DNA of 64,000 bases, taken from positions 51,875-115,874 of the forward strand of contig CAAEIG010000050.1 of the NCBI GenBank assembly GCA_900755895.1. The letters run 5' to 3'. The notes below the pieces were generated by a model. The model was not told the DNA's origin, searched no databases, and was given only the letters and a program-made list of their open reading frames with translations. This document shows positions 53,814 through 62,462 of this stretch, piece after piece. How positions within the stretch are numbered: position 1 is the first letter of the stretch; each line of letters opens with the position of its first letter. This DNA comes from Clostridia bacterium (GTDB taxonomy: Bacteria > Bacillota > Clostridia > Oscillospirales > Acutalibacteraceae). Both the position numbers and the translations under genes were made by a program.

Positions 53814-54515
53814 TTATTTCACGTTGCCCTGACCGTAATAGGCGTTTGCACCGTGCTTGCGCTGATAGTGCTTGTCCAACAGCTCCTGCTGCATGGGGGG
53901 CAGTGTGGGCTCCAGCATCAGAGAATGCCAGGCCATGAAGGCCACCTCTTCCAGCACGACGGCATTGTGGACGGCGTTGTTGGCATCGGTGCCCCAGGTA
54001 AAGGGACCGTGGCTGTGAACCAGCACCCCGGGAATGTCATCGGGATTCTTGCCCTGATAGGTCTCCACAATGACCTTGCCGGTCTCCAGCTCATACTCTC
54101 CGGCAATCTCCTCCGGGGTCATCTTCCGGGTGCAGGGGATCTCCCCGTAAAAGTAGTCCCCGTGGGTGGTGCCCAGAGCCGGAACACCACGTCCCATCTG
54201 GCTGAAAATGGTGGCCCACCGGCTGTGGGTATGCACCACGCCGCCGATGTTCTCAAAGGAGCGGTACAGCTCACAGTGGGTGTCCGTGTCAGAGGAGGGA
54301 TTCCACTTGCCCTCCACCTTCTTGCCAGTACGGATGTCCACCAGGACCATATCCTCCGGGGAAAGCTTTTCGTACTCCACCCCGCTGGGCTTGATGGCCA
54401 TGATACCGGACTCCCGGTCAATGCCGCTGACATTGCCCCAGGTGAAGGTCACCAGGTGATGCTCCGGCAGCAGCATATTGGCCCGGTAGACCTGCTCTTT
54501 CAACGCTTCTAACAT
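53814..54515 (-). CDS. araD: L-ribulose-5-phosphate 4-epimerase
   Basis: At 233 residues it aligns with E. coli AraD at key positions: His95 and His97 in VVHTHS, catalytic-type Asp120 in THGD, the third zinc His in LVHSHG, and the C-terminal Tyr in NAYYGQGN. It converts L-ribulose 5-phosphate to D-xylulose 5-phosphate. AGGAGGAGTTTGT precedes the ATG. It sits 25 bases after dapL at the end of a biosynthetic operon, far from the arabinose isomerase-like gene, which is an unusual setting. Confidence 0.93.
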   Translation of the reverse strand: MLEALKEQVYRANMLLPEHHLVTFTWGNVSGIDRESGIMAIKPSGVEYEKLSPEDMVLVDIRTGKKVEGKWNPSSDTDTHCELYRSFENIGGVVHTHSRWATIFSQMGRGVPALGTTHGDYFYGEIPCTRKMTPEEIAGEYELETGKVIVETYQGKNPDDIPGVLVHSHGPFTWGTDANNAVHNAVVLEEVAFMAWHSLMLEPTLPPMQQELLDKHYQRKHGANAYYGQGNVK

Positions 54516-54540
54516 ACAAACTCCTCCTAAAAATTCCCAA

Positions 54541-55725
54541 TTACTTCTGCAGCTTTTGCAGACGCTCCATAGCCTCCACAGTCTTCTGAGCATCGCCGAA
54601 GGCGGTCAGGCGGAAATAGCCCTCGCCGTTTTTACCGAAGCCTTCGCCGGGAGTGCCCACGATCTCTGCATTGTGCAGCAGATAATCAAAATACTCCCAA
54701 GAACCCATACCGTCCGGGCACTTCATCCAGATATAGGGGGAATTGGTGCCGCCAGTGAACCAAATGCCCATCTTCTGGAAGGCGTCCATCATCACTTGGG
54801 CATTTTTCTGGTAATAGGCAATGGTATCCATCACCTGCTTGTAGCCGTCCTTGGTGTACACGGCAGCGGCACCCCGCTGGGTCACATAGCTGACACCGTT
54901 GAACTTGCAGCCCTGACGGCGCTCCCACAGCTTGGAGACCTGCACGCCGTCCACCACCAGAGCGTGGGGCACCACGGTATAGCCGCAGCGGATGCCAGTA
55001 AAGCCGGCGGTCTTGGAGAAGGAGCAGAACTCAATGGCGCACTTCTCAGCCCCGGGAATCTCATAGATACTGTGGGGCAGGTTGGGCTGGGTGATGAAGT
55101 TCTTATAAGCCGCGTCAAACAGGATGACAGCCTTCTGATCCAGAGCGTAATCCACCCAGGCCTTCAGCTGATCCCGGTTGTACACAGCGCCGGTGGGGTT
55201 GTTGGGGGAGCAGATATAGATGATATCCACCTTCTGGCTCTCATTGGGCATGGGCAGGAAGCCATTCTCCTCGTTGGCGTCAATATACTCAATCTTCCGG
55301 CCGGAGATGATGTTGGTGTCCACATACACCGGGTACACCGGATCGGGGATCAACACGGTGTTGTCCACGTCGAACAGGTCCACGATGTTGCCAATATCGC
55401 TCTTGGCGCCGTCACCCACAAAGATCTCAGAGGCATCCAGGTTCACGCCATAACTTTTGTAGAACAGCGCGATGGACTGCCGCAGAAAATCATAGCCGTT
55501 GCTGTCAGGGGAGTACCCGCGGAAGGTCTCCTTGTGGCCCTCTTCCTCCACGGCCTTGTGCATGGCGTCGATCACCGCAGGGGCCAGAGGCATGGTCACG
55601 TCACCAATGCCCATTTTGATGATCTTGTTGTCCGGATGCTCCTGGCAATAGGCAGCCAACTTTTTGGAAATGGTCACAAACAGATAGCTCTGCTCCAAAT
55701 TCTGGAAATTGCCGTTTAATTTCAT
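54541..55725 (-). CDS. dapL: LL-diaminopimelate aminotransferase
   Basis: This is a fold-type I PLP enzyme of 394 residues. It starts MKLNGNFQNLEQSYLFVTI and shows the DapL pattern MGIGDVTMPLAP, GYSPDSNGYDFLR, SPNNPTGAVY, and the PLP Lys in SFSKTAGFTG; the C-terminus has GEGYFRLTAFG. It makes LL-2,6-diaminopimelate directly from tetrahydrodipicolinate, bypassing the DapC/D/E route. Epimerisation by the two DapF copies upstream in the same operon then yields meso-DAP for lysine and cell wall. GGATCGGAG precedes the ATG. Confidence 0.95.
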   Translation of the reverse strand: MKLNGNFQNLEQSYLFVTISKKLAAYCQEHPDNKIIKMGIGDVTMPLAPAVIDAMHKAVEEEGHKETFRGYSPDSNGYDFLRQSIALFYKSYGVNLDASEIFVGDGAKSDIGNIVDLFDVDNTVLIPDPVYPVYVDTNIISGRKIEYIDANEENGFLPMPNESQKVDIIYICSPNNPTGAVYNRDQLKAWVDYALDQKAVILFDAAYKNFITQPNLPHSIYEIPGAEKCAIEFCSFSKTAGFTGIRCGYTVVPHALVVDGVQVSKLWERRQGCKFNGVSYVTQRGAAAVYTKDGYKQVMDTIAYYQKNAQVMMDAFQKMGIWFTGGTNSPYIWMKCPDGMGSWEYFDYLLHNAEIVGTPGEGFGKNGEGYFRLTAFGDAQKTVEAMERLQKLQK

Positions 55726-55785
55726 AGTGCTCCGATCCTTTCTGAAAGTTATCTCATTGTCCATCCTGGATCTCCAGGCAGATGG

Positions 55786-57402
55786 TCATTTTTTCCGGCT
55801 CTCCTGGTACTCCACCGCAGCACCGACAAATCCCTTAAACAGGGGGTGAGCACGGTTGGGCCGGGATTTGAACTCCGGATGGAACTGCCCCGCCACAAAA
55901 AACCGATTTTGGGGAATCTCCACCGTCTCCACAATACGGCCATCGGGAGAGGTACCGCTGAGAACCATCCCGGCGGCTTCCACAGTCTCCCGGTAGTCGT
56001 TGTTGAACTCATACCGATGACGGTGGCGCTCGGAGATCAGCTCCTTGCCATAGCACGCCATCATCTTGGTGCCGGGCTTAATCTTGCAGGGATAGCTCCC
56101 CAAACGCAGGGTGCCGCCCTTATTGATATTTTTATTCTGGTCGGGCATAAAGTCAATCACTTTATGCAGGCCGTACTCGTCAAATTCACCGGAGTTGGCA
56201 TCGGCAATGCCGCACACGTTCCGGCAGAATTCAATGACGGCGATCTGCATACCAAGGCAGATTCCCAAATAGGGCACGTTGTTCTCCCGGGCATACTTGC
56301 AGGCAAGCACCATGCCCTCAATGCCCCGGCTGCCGAATCCACCGGGAATGATGATTCCGTCAATGCTGCCCAGCCGGGCGGCAATATTCTCTTCGGTGAG
56401 AGTTTCGGAATCCACCCAGTCGATCTCCACCTTGGCGCTGTGGTCGTATCCAGCGTGATGCAGTGCCTCCATCACAGATAGGTAAGCATCATGCAATTTG
56501 ACGTACTTGCCCACCAGAGCGATGTGAACCAGCTTCTTCCGGCTGCGGATCTTCTCCACCATCTCCAGCCACTCGGTCATATCCGGCTCCGGGGTCTCCA
56601 GACACAGCTCCCGGCAGACAATGTCGGAGAAGTGGTTCTTCTCCAGCATGATGGGCGCCTCATACAACACGGGAATGGTCAAGTTCTCAATGACGCAGTC
56701 GGGCTGCACATTGCAGAACAGCGCGATCTTGTGGAAGATGCTCTGGTCGGTGATGGGCTCATCGGTGCGCAGGACGATGATATCCGGCTTGATACCCATG
56801 GACTGAAGCTCCTTGACAGAGTGCTGGGTGGGCTTGGATTTGTGCTCCCCAGAGCTCTTCAGATAGGGCACCAGGGTCACGTGGATGAACAGGGAATTCT
56901 CCTGTCCCACCTCCTGGCTCACCTGGCGGATGGCCTCCAGGAAAGGCTGGCTCTCAATGTCGCCGGCAGTGCCGCCGATCTCTGTGATGACGATATCCGC
57001 GTTGGACTTCTGTCCCACGCTGTAGATGAAATTCTTGATTTCCGACGTGATGTGGGGGATCACCTGGATGGTCTCGCCCAGGTACTCGCCCCGGCGCTCC
57101 TTGTTGAGCACGTTCCAATACACCTTGCCGGTGGTCAGGTTGGAGAACTTGTTCAGGTCCTCGTCGATAAATCGTTCATAATGGCCCAGATCCAGGTCGG
57201 TCTCCAGGCCGTCCTCTGTGACATAAACCTCGCCGTGCTGGTAGGGACTCATGGTTCCCGGGTCCACGTTGATATAGGGATCCAACTTCTGGGCGGCCAC
57301 CTTCAGCCCCCTGGCTTTCAACAGGCGCCCCAGTGACGCCGCTGTGATTCCCTTCCCCAGTCCGGAGACAACGCCTCCAGTGACAAAAATATACTTAGAC
57401 AA
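55786..57402 (-). CDS. pyrG: CTP synthase
   Basis: The 538-residue protein has the amidoligase domain (YIFVTGGVVSGLGKGI; GGTAGDIES) and the C-terminal glutamine amidotransferase domain with the Cys nucleophile in GICLGMQ and the His/Glu pair in GQFHPEFKSRP. It converts UTP to CTP. I chose TTG at 57402, 8 bases after GGAGG, giving the usual start Met-Ser-Lys-Tyr-Ile-Phe; a GTG 9 bases upstream touches the ribosome binding site directly. It lies between dapF and dapL. Confidence 0.96.
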   Translation of the reverse strand: MSKYIFVTGGVVSGLGKGITAASLGRLLKARGLKVAAQKLDPYINVDPGTMSPYQHGEVYVTEDGLETDLDLGHYERFIDEDLNKFSNLTTGKVYWNVLNKERRGEYLGETIQVIPHITSEIKNFIYSVGQKSNADIVITEIGGTAGDIESQPFLEAIRQVSQEVGQENSLFIHVTLVPYLKSSGEHKSKPTQHSVKELQSMGIKPDIIVLRTDEPITDQSIFHKIALFCNVQPDCVIENLTIPVLYEAPIMLEKNHFSDIVCRELCLETPEPDMTEWLEMVEKIRSRKKLVHIALVGKYVKLHDAYLSVMEALHHAGYDHSAKVEIDWVDSETLTEENIAARLGSIDGIIIPGGFGSRGIEGMVLACKYARENNVPYLGICLGMQIAVIEFCRNVCGIADANSGEFDEYGLHKVIDFMPDQNKNINKGGTLRLGSYPCKIKPGTKMMACYGKELISERHRHRYEFNNDYRETVEAAGMVLSGTSPDGRIVETVEIPQNRFFVAGQFHPEFKSRPNRAHPLFKGFVGAAVEYQESRKK

Positions 57403-57417
57403 GTTCTCCACCTCCGT

Positions 57418-58266
57418 TTACAGTTTGACAGTGCCTTCAAATACCGTGATCGCTTCGCCGGTCATCCACACCCGGCTGCCTTCTACGCGGATGGTCAAAT
57501 CCCCGCCCCGCAGCCGAACCAGGATCTCTTCCCCGGCCGGGCAATGGCCGCACAGAATGGCTGCCACTGCACTGGCACAGGCTCCCGTACCGCAGGCCAT
57601 GGTCTCGCCGCTGCCCCGCTCCCACACCCGCATTTTCAAGGTGTGCTGGTCCACCACCTGGATGAACTCCGTGTTGACTCCTTGAGGGAACAGCGGATCG
57701 TGCTCAAACAGAGGTCCGATCTCCGGCAGGTCCAAATCGTCAGGATCACCGCAGAAGATGACACAATGGGGATTGCCCATGCTGACACAGGTGACCTCAT
57801 AGATCCCCCCGGCCACTTCCACGTTCTGGTTCACCACCCGTTCGCCGGGCAGCTTCACCGGAATCTCTTCAGGGGTGAGGATGGCGTCCCCCATATCCAC
57901 GGTGACGGTTTGAGCTTCCCCGTTCTCCGCGTGGATGAGGCAGGTCTTGATGCCGCTGAGGGTCTCGATTTTCAACTCCTCTTTCCGGGCAATGCCGTGG
58001 TCATACACGTACTTTGCCACGCAGCGGATGCCGTTGCCGCACATCTTTCCCTCGCTGCCGTCCAGGTTGAACATACGCATTTTGGCATCCGCCACTTCCG
58101 ACGGGCAAATCAGGATGACACCGTCGCCGCCGATGCCCTTGTGGCGGTCGGAGAGCCGCACCGCCAAGGCGTTAGGATCCTCCACCTGCTCTTCAAAACA
58201 GTTGATATAGACGTAGTCATTGCCGCAGCCGTGCATTTTTGTAAAGCGCAGAATATTTTCAGCCAT
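57418..58266 (-). CDS. dapF: diaminopimelate epimerase (stand-alone copy)
   Basis: This is a full-length DapF of 282 residues: FTKMHGCGNDYVYI at the N-terminus, catalytic Cys in MCGNGIRCVAKY, and the second catalytic Cys in ACGTGACA. GNPHCVIF and ERGSGETM complete the active site. It converts LL- to meso-diaminopimelate. GAAAGGGGAAGGCA precedes the ATG at 58266. A second DapF is fused to the end of CarB immediately upstream; the two are clearly related but differ throughout (for example GCGNDY versus ACSNDY). Confidence 0.95.
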   Translation of the reverse strand: MAENILRFTKMHGCGNDYVYINCFEEQVEDPNALAVRLSDRHKGIGGDGVILICPSEVADAKMRMFNLDGSEGKMCGNGIRCVAKYVYDHGIARKEELKIETLSGIKTCLIHAENGEAQTVTVDMGDAILTPEEIPVKLPGERVVNQNVEVAGGIYEVTCVSMGNPHCVIFCGDPDDLDLPEIGPLFEHDPLFPQGVNTEFIQVVDQHTLKMRVWERGSGETMACGTGACASAVAAILCGHCPAGEEILVRLRGGDLTIRVEGSRVWMTGEAITVFEGTVKL

Positions 58267-58303
58267 TGCCTTCCCCTTTCTCGATTTCTTACTAGAAATC
58301 CAC

Positions 58304-58331
58304 AAAGGACTTTCCAAGGGGAAAGTCCTTT
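58304..58331. repeat. intercistronic hairpin between carB-dapF and dapF
   Basis: AAAGGACTTTCC and GGAAAGTCCTTT form a perfect 12-bp inverted repeat with a 4-base loop. There is no T-run, so it is more likely an mRNA-processing or stability element than a terminator. Confidence 0.6.
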
Positions 58332-58381
58332 CTGGAACTGTATTTTTAAAACCCAAAGAAACCCACGTCGACAGGGGAAGC

Positions 58382-61300
58382 TTACACTTCCACCACGCCG
58401 TCGTAGACCTTTTCGGCCTTACCGGTCATCAGCACTCTCTCGTCAGTGTAGTTGATCTTCAACTCGCCGCCCTTGAGAATCACACGGATATCCTTGCCCT
58501 TCTCGCAGTAGCCGTTGAGGGTAGCCGCCACCACCGCAGCACAGGTGCCTGTGCCGCAGGCCATGGTCTCGCCGCTGCCCCGCTCCCAGATCCGGGCCTT
58601 CAGGGTGTGCTTGTCAATGACCTCCACAAAGCCCACGTTGACCCGCTCCGGGAACATGGGATCATACTCGAACTTGGGTCCCAGATCCTCCAGGTCCAGC
58701 TTGTCCACAGAGGGGACAAACACAGTGCAGTGGGGGTTGCCCATGGAGCAGCAGGTGATCCGGTACACGTTGCCCCCAATGGAGATAGGCTTGTTGACTA
58801 CCTGCTCTCCCTCCAGCCGGACAGGGATCTTTTCGGGAGCAAGCTCCGCCTTACCCATGTCCACAGTCACCTTGGACACCAGGCCGTTCTTGGTGATAAC
58901 CACGCACTCCTTCACGCCGCTCTTGGTGTCGATGTGAAGCTTATAGCGGCCTTCACCCACCTTTTCGCCCTTGGCAATGCCATTGTCGAACAGGTACTTG
59001 GCCACGCAGCGGATGCCGTTGCCACACATCAGGCCCTCGCTGCCGTCCAGGTTGAACATGCGCATCTCAGCATCGGCCACGTCAGAGGGGCAGATCAGGA
59101 TGACGCCATCGCCGCCCACACCGTTGTGCCGGTCGGACAGGAAGATGGACAGGAACTCAGGAGAGGACACAGAGTTCTCCTTGTCGAACAGGTTGATATA
59201 GATATAGTCGTTGGAGCAAGCAGACATCTTGGTGAACTTCAGCTTCTGCTTGCGCTCCTTCAGATTGTTGATGTCGATGATCTCCGTATTCTCGGGAGTG
59301 TAGCGGCTCATCAAAGAGTCAGCCAGAGCATTGGCGGTATCCAGAGCCGTCAGGCAGGGGATGCCCAACAGGCTTGCCTTCCGGCGGATCTTCACGCTGT
59401 CCCGGGCAGGGTTGCGGCCCTTGGCAGAGGTGGAGATGACGTAGTTGACCTTGCCGCTCTCCAGCAGGGTGATGGTGTTCACAGAGCTCTCATGGATCTT
59501 GTCCACGATCTTCACAGACAGGCCCACCTTAGCCAGCACCATGGCGGTGCCGGTAGTGGCGTAGATCTCAAAGCCCATCTTGGCGAACTTCTTGGCGATC
59601 TCGCCGATCTCCGGCTTGTCCTGGTCACGGACGGTGATGAACACGCCGCCGCCCTTGGTCATCTTGTGGCCGGAGGCGATCAGACCCTTGTAGAGGGCTT
59701 CCTCCAGGTTGTTGCCGATGCCCAGCACTTCGCCGGTAGATTTCATTTCCGGTCCCAGGTGGGTGTCCACGTCGGTGAGCTTCTCAAAGGAGAACACAGG
59801 CACTTTCACCGCCACGTAGGGAGAGGGCTTGAACAGGCCGGTACCGAAGCCCAGATCAGTGAGCTTGTAGCCCAGGCTCACCTTGGTAGCCAGGTCGCAC
59901 ATGGGCACGCCGGTGACCTTGCTGATATAGGGCACGGTACGGGAGGCGCGGGGGTTCACTTCGATGACGTAGATCTCGCCGTCCATGATGATGTACTGGA
60001 GGTTGATCAGGCCCAAGGCGTTCAGCTCACGGCAGAGGGTCTCGGTGGTAGAGACGATCTTGGCGCTCATATCGTCGTCAATGTCGGAGGCCGGGTACAC
60101 GGCGATACTGTCGCCGGAGTGGATACCGGTGCGCTCCACGTGCTCCATGATGCCGGGGATCAGGATGTTCTCCCCGTCACAGATGGCGTCCACCTCGATC
60201 TCCATGCCGGACAGGTACTTGTCAATCAGCACGGGGTTGTCCTGCTTGTGGGAGAGGATGATGGCCATGTACTCCTGGATATCCTCGTCACAGTAGGCGA
60301 TGATCATGTTCTGACCGCCCAGCACGTAGGAGGGACGCATCAGCACGGGATAACCCAGCTCGCGGGCAGCGTTCAAAGCCTCTTCCGTAGTCATGATGGT
60401 GTGGCCCTTGGGACGCTTGATGCCGGAACGCTCCAGCAGCGCATCGAACCGCTCTCGGTCCTCGGCCATGTCGATGGTGTCTGCAGAGGAGCCCAGGATG
60501 GGGATATTGTTCTCCGCCAGGGTCTTGGTCAGCTTGATGGCAGTCTGGCCGCCGAAAGCCACTACAACACCCACGGGCTTCTCGATCTTGATGATGTCCA
60601 GCACGTCCTCGGGGGACAGAGGCTCAAAGTACAGCCGGTCACCGGTGTCAAAGTCAGTGGACACGGTCTCCGGGTTGTTGTTGATGATAACCACCTCATA
60701 TCCCAGCTTCTGCAGGGACATGACGCAGTGGACGCTGGCGTAGTCGAACTCGATGCCCTGTCCAATACGGATGGGGCCGGAACCCAACACGATGACCGTC
60801 TTCTTCTCCCGGTTCCCACCGATGAACTCCAGAGCCTCGTCCTCGCCGCCAGACTCCTCGGTGTCGTAGGTGGCGTAGAAGTAGGGGGTGTGGGCGGCGA
60901 ACTCGCCGGCGCAGGTGTCAACCATCTTAAAGGTGGGCTTGCGCTCGAAGTTCACCTCGCAGCCGGACAGCCGGGCAATGGTCTTGTCGGGATAGCCCAG
61001 CTTCTTGCCCTGGGTGTACAGCTCTTCGGTGAGCTGGCCCTTGGCCAGTTCCCGCTCGTAGTTCAAGAGGTTCATGATCTTGTTGAGGAACCAGCAGTCG
61101 ATCATGGTTTCCTCGTGCATCTTCTCCACGGTCACGCCACGCTTTAAGAGCTCGTACACGGCGAACAGACGCTCGTCGGTAGCGTGGACCGCGATGTGCC
61201 ACAGGTTCTCGTCGGTCTCCGTGGCGAACTTGGGCAGGTTCAGGGTGTCCAGGGAGATCTCGGCGCCCCGGACAGCCTTCATCAGAGCCATCTCAAAGGT

Positions 61301-62461
61301 GTCGGCAATGGACATGACCTCGCCGGTGGCCTTCATCTGGGTGCCCAGGTCACGCTTGGCGTAGACGAATTTATCAAAGGGCCATTTGGGGAACTTCACC
61401 GCCACGTAGTCCAGGGCGGGCTCGAAGGCGGCGTAGGTCTTGCCGGTGACCGCGTTCTTGATCTCGTCCAGGGTGTAGCCGATGGCGATCTTGGTGGCCA
61501 CCTTGGCAATGGGATAGCCAGTGGCCTTGGAAGCCAGAGCGGAAGAACGGGACACACGGGGGTTGACCTCGATGACAGCGTATTCAAAGGAAGTGGGATG
61601 GAGAGCGAACTGGCAGTTACAGCCGCCTTCCACGCCCAGCTCGTTGATGATCTTCAGAGCAGCGGAGCGGAGCATCTGATATTCTTTATCAGACAGAGTG
61701 ACCGTGGGGGCGATAACGATGGAGTCGCCGGTGTGCACGCCCACCGGGTCCAGGTTCTCCATGGAGCAGACGGTGATGGTGTTGCCCTTGCTGTCACGCA
61801 TGACTTCAAATTCGATCTCTTTCCAGCCGGCGATGGACTTTTCCACCAGGATCTGGGTGATGGGGGAAAGTGCCAGACCGTTGGCAGCGGTCTCCCGCAG
61901 CTCCTCCTGGTTGTTGACGATGCCGCCGCCGGTGCCGCCCAGAGTAAAGGCGGGTCGAATGATGACGGGATAGCCGATCTCCTGGGCAAAGGCCTCGGCG
62001 TCCTCCACGGTGGTCACCACCTTGGAGGGAATGCAAGGCTGGCCGATCTTCTCCATGGTGTCCTTGAAGATCTGACGGTCCTCAGCCTTGTCGATGGTCT
62101 CAGGGGATGCGCCCAGCAGCCGCACATTGTGCTTTGCCAAGAAACCCTCCTTGGCCAGCTGCATGGACAGGGTCAGGCCGGTCTGACCGCCAAAGCCGGA
62201 CAGGATGCTGTCGGGCTTTTCCTTCTCAATAATCCGCTTAACCGTGGTCAGGGTCAGGGGTTCGATGTAAATTTTGTCCGCCATGGCCTTGTCGGTCATG
62301 ATGGTGGCGGGGTTGGAGTTCACCAGCACGATCTCGATGCCGTCGTCCCGCAGAGCCCGGCAAGCCTGGGTACCGGCATAGTCAAATTCTGCGGCCTGGC
62401 CAATCACAATGGGGCCGGAACCGATAACCAATACCTTTTTAATGTCCTTATTCAGTGGCAT
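58382..62461 (-). CDS. carB: fusion of carbamoyl-phosphate synthase large subunit and diaminopimelate epimerase
   Basis: Residues 1 to about 1070 are a complete CarB: two ATP-grasp halves (VLVIGSGPIVIGQAAEFDYA; VIVLGSGPIRIGQGIEFDYA), the oligomerisation region and the C-terminal regulatory MGS-like domain (GFEIYATTGTAMVL; STSAKGRNPARDS). From about 1072 to 1359, without a stop, the protein continues as a full DapF (KLKFTKMSACSNDYIYI, MCGNGIRC, ACGTGTCA), with both catalytic Cys present. The junction is the short charged linker INNLKERKQ. The product would make carbamoyl phosphate and epimerise diaminopimelate. It follows carA by one base and precedes a stand-alone dapF. Confidence 0.95.
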   Translation of the reverse strand: MPLNKDIKKVLVIGSGPIVIGQAAEFDYAGTQACRALRDDGIEIVLVNSNPATIMTDKAMADKIYIEPLTLTTVKRIIEKEKPDSILSGFGGQTGLTLSMQLAKEGFLAKHNVRLLGASPETIDKAEDRQIFKDTMEKIGQPCIPSKVVTTVEDAEAFAQEIGYPVIIRPAFTLGGTGGGIVNNQEELRETAANGLALSPITQILVEKSIAGWKEIEFEVMRDSKGNTITVCSMENLDPVGVHTGDSIVIAPTVTLSDKEYQMLRSAALKIINELGVEGGCNCQFALHPTSFEYAVIEVNPRVSRSSALASKATGYPIAKVATKIAIGYTLDEIKNAVTGKTYAAFEPALDYVAVKFPKWPFDKFVYAKRDLGTQMKATGEVMSIADTFEMALMKAVRGAEISLDTLNLPKFATETDENLWHIAVHATDERLFAVYELLKRGVTVEKMHEETMIDCWFLNKIMNLLNYERELAKGQLTEELYTQGKKLGYPDKTIARLSGCEVNFERKPTFKMVDTCAGEFAAHTPYFYATYDTEESGGEDEALEFIGGNREKKTVIVLGSGPIRIGQGIEFDYASVHCVMSLQKLGYEVVIINNNPETVSTDFDTGDRLYFEPLSPEDVLDIIKIEKPVGVVVAFGGQTAIKLTKTLAENNIPILGSSADTIDMAEDRERFDALLERSGIKRPKGHTIMTTEEALNAARELGYPVLMRPSYVLGGQNMIIAYCDEDIQEYMAIILSHKQDNPVLIDKYLSGMEIEVDAICDGENILIPGIMEHVERTGIHSGDSIAVYPASDIDDDMSAKIVSTTETLCRELNALGLINLQYIIMDGEIYVIEVNPRASRTVPYISKVTGVPMCDLATKVSLGYKLTDLGFGTGLFKPSPYVAVKVPVFSFEKLTDVDTHLGPEMKSTGEVLGIGNNLEEALYKGLIASGHKMTKGGGVFITVRDQDKPEIGEIAKKFAKMGFEIYATTGTAMVLAKVGLSVKIVDKIHESSVNTITLLESGKVNYVISTSAKGRNPARDSVKIRRKASLLGIPCLTALDTANALADSLMSRYTPENTEIIDINNLKERKQKLKFTKMSACSNDYIYINLFDKENSVSSPEFLSIFLSDRHNGVGGDGVILICPSDVADAEMRMFNLDGSEGLMCGNGIRCVAKYLFDNGIAKGEKVGEGRYKLHIDTKSGVKECVVITKNGLVSKVTVDMGKAELAPEKIPVRLEGEQVVNKPISIGGNVYRITCCSMGNPHCTVFVPSVDKLDLEDLGPKFEYDPMFPERVNVGFVEVIDKHTLKARIWERGSGETMACGTGTCAAVVAATLNGYCEKGKDIRVILKGGELKINYTDERVLMTGKAEKVYDGVVEV

Positions 62462-62462
62462 A

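Noticed and set aside
58220..61147. Long plus-strand open frame (975 codons) opposite carB-dapF
   Set aside because: It has no recognisable domain, mirrors strongly conserved CarB and DapF sequence, and has no ribosome binding site.
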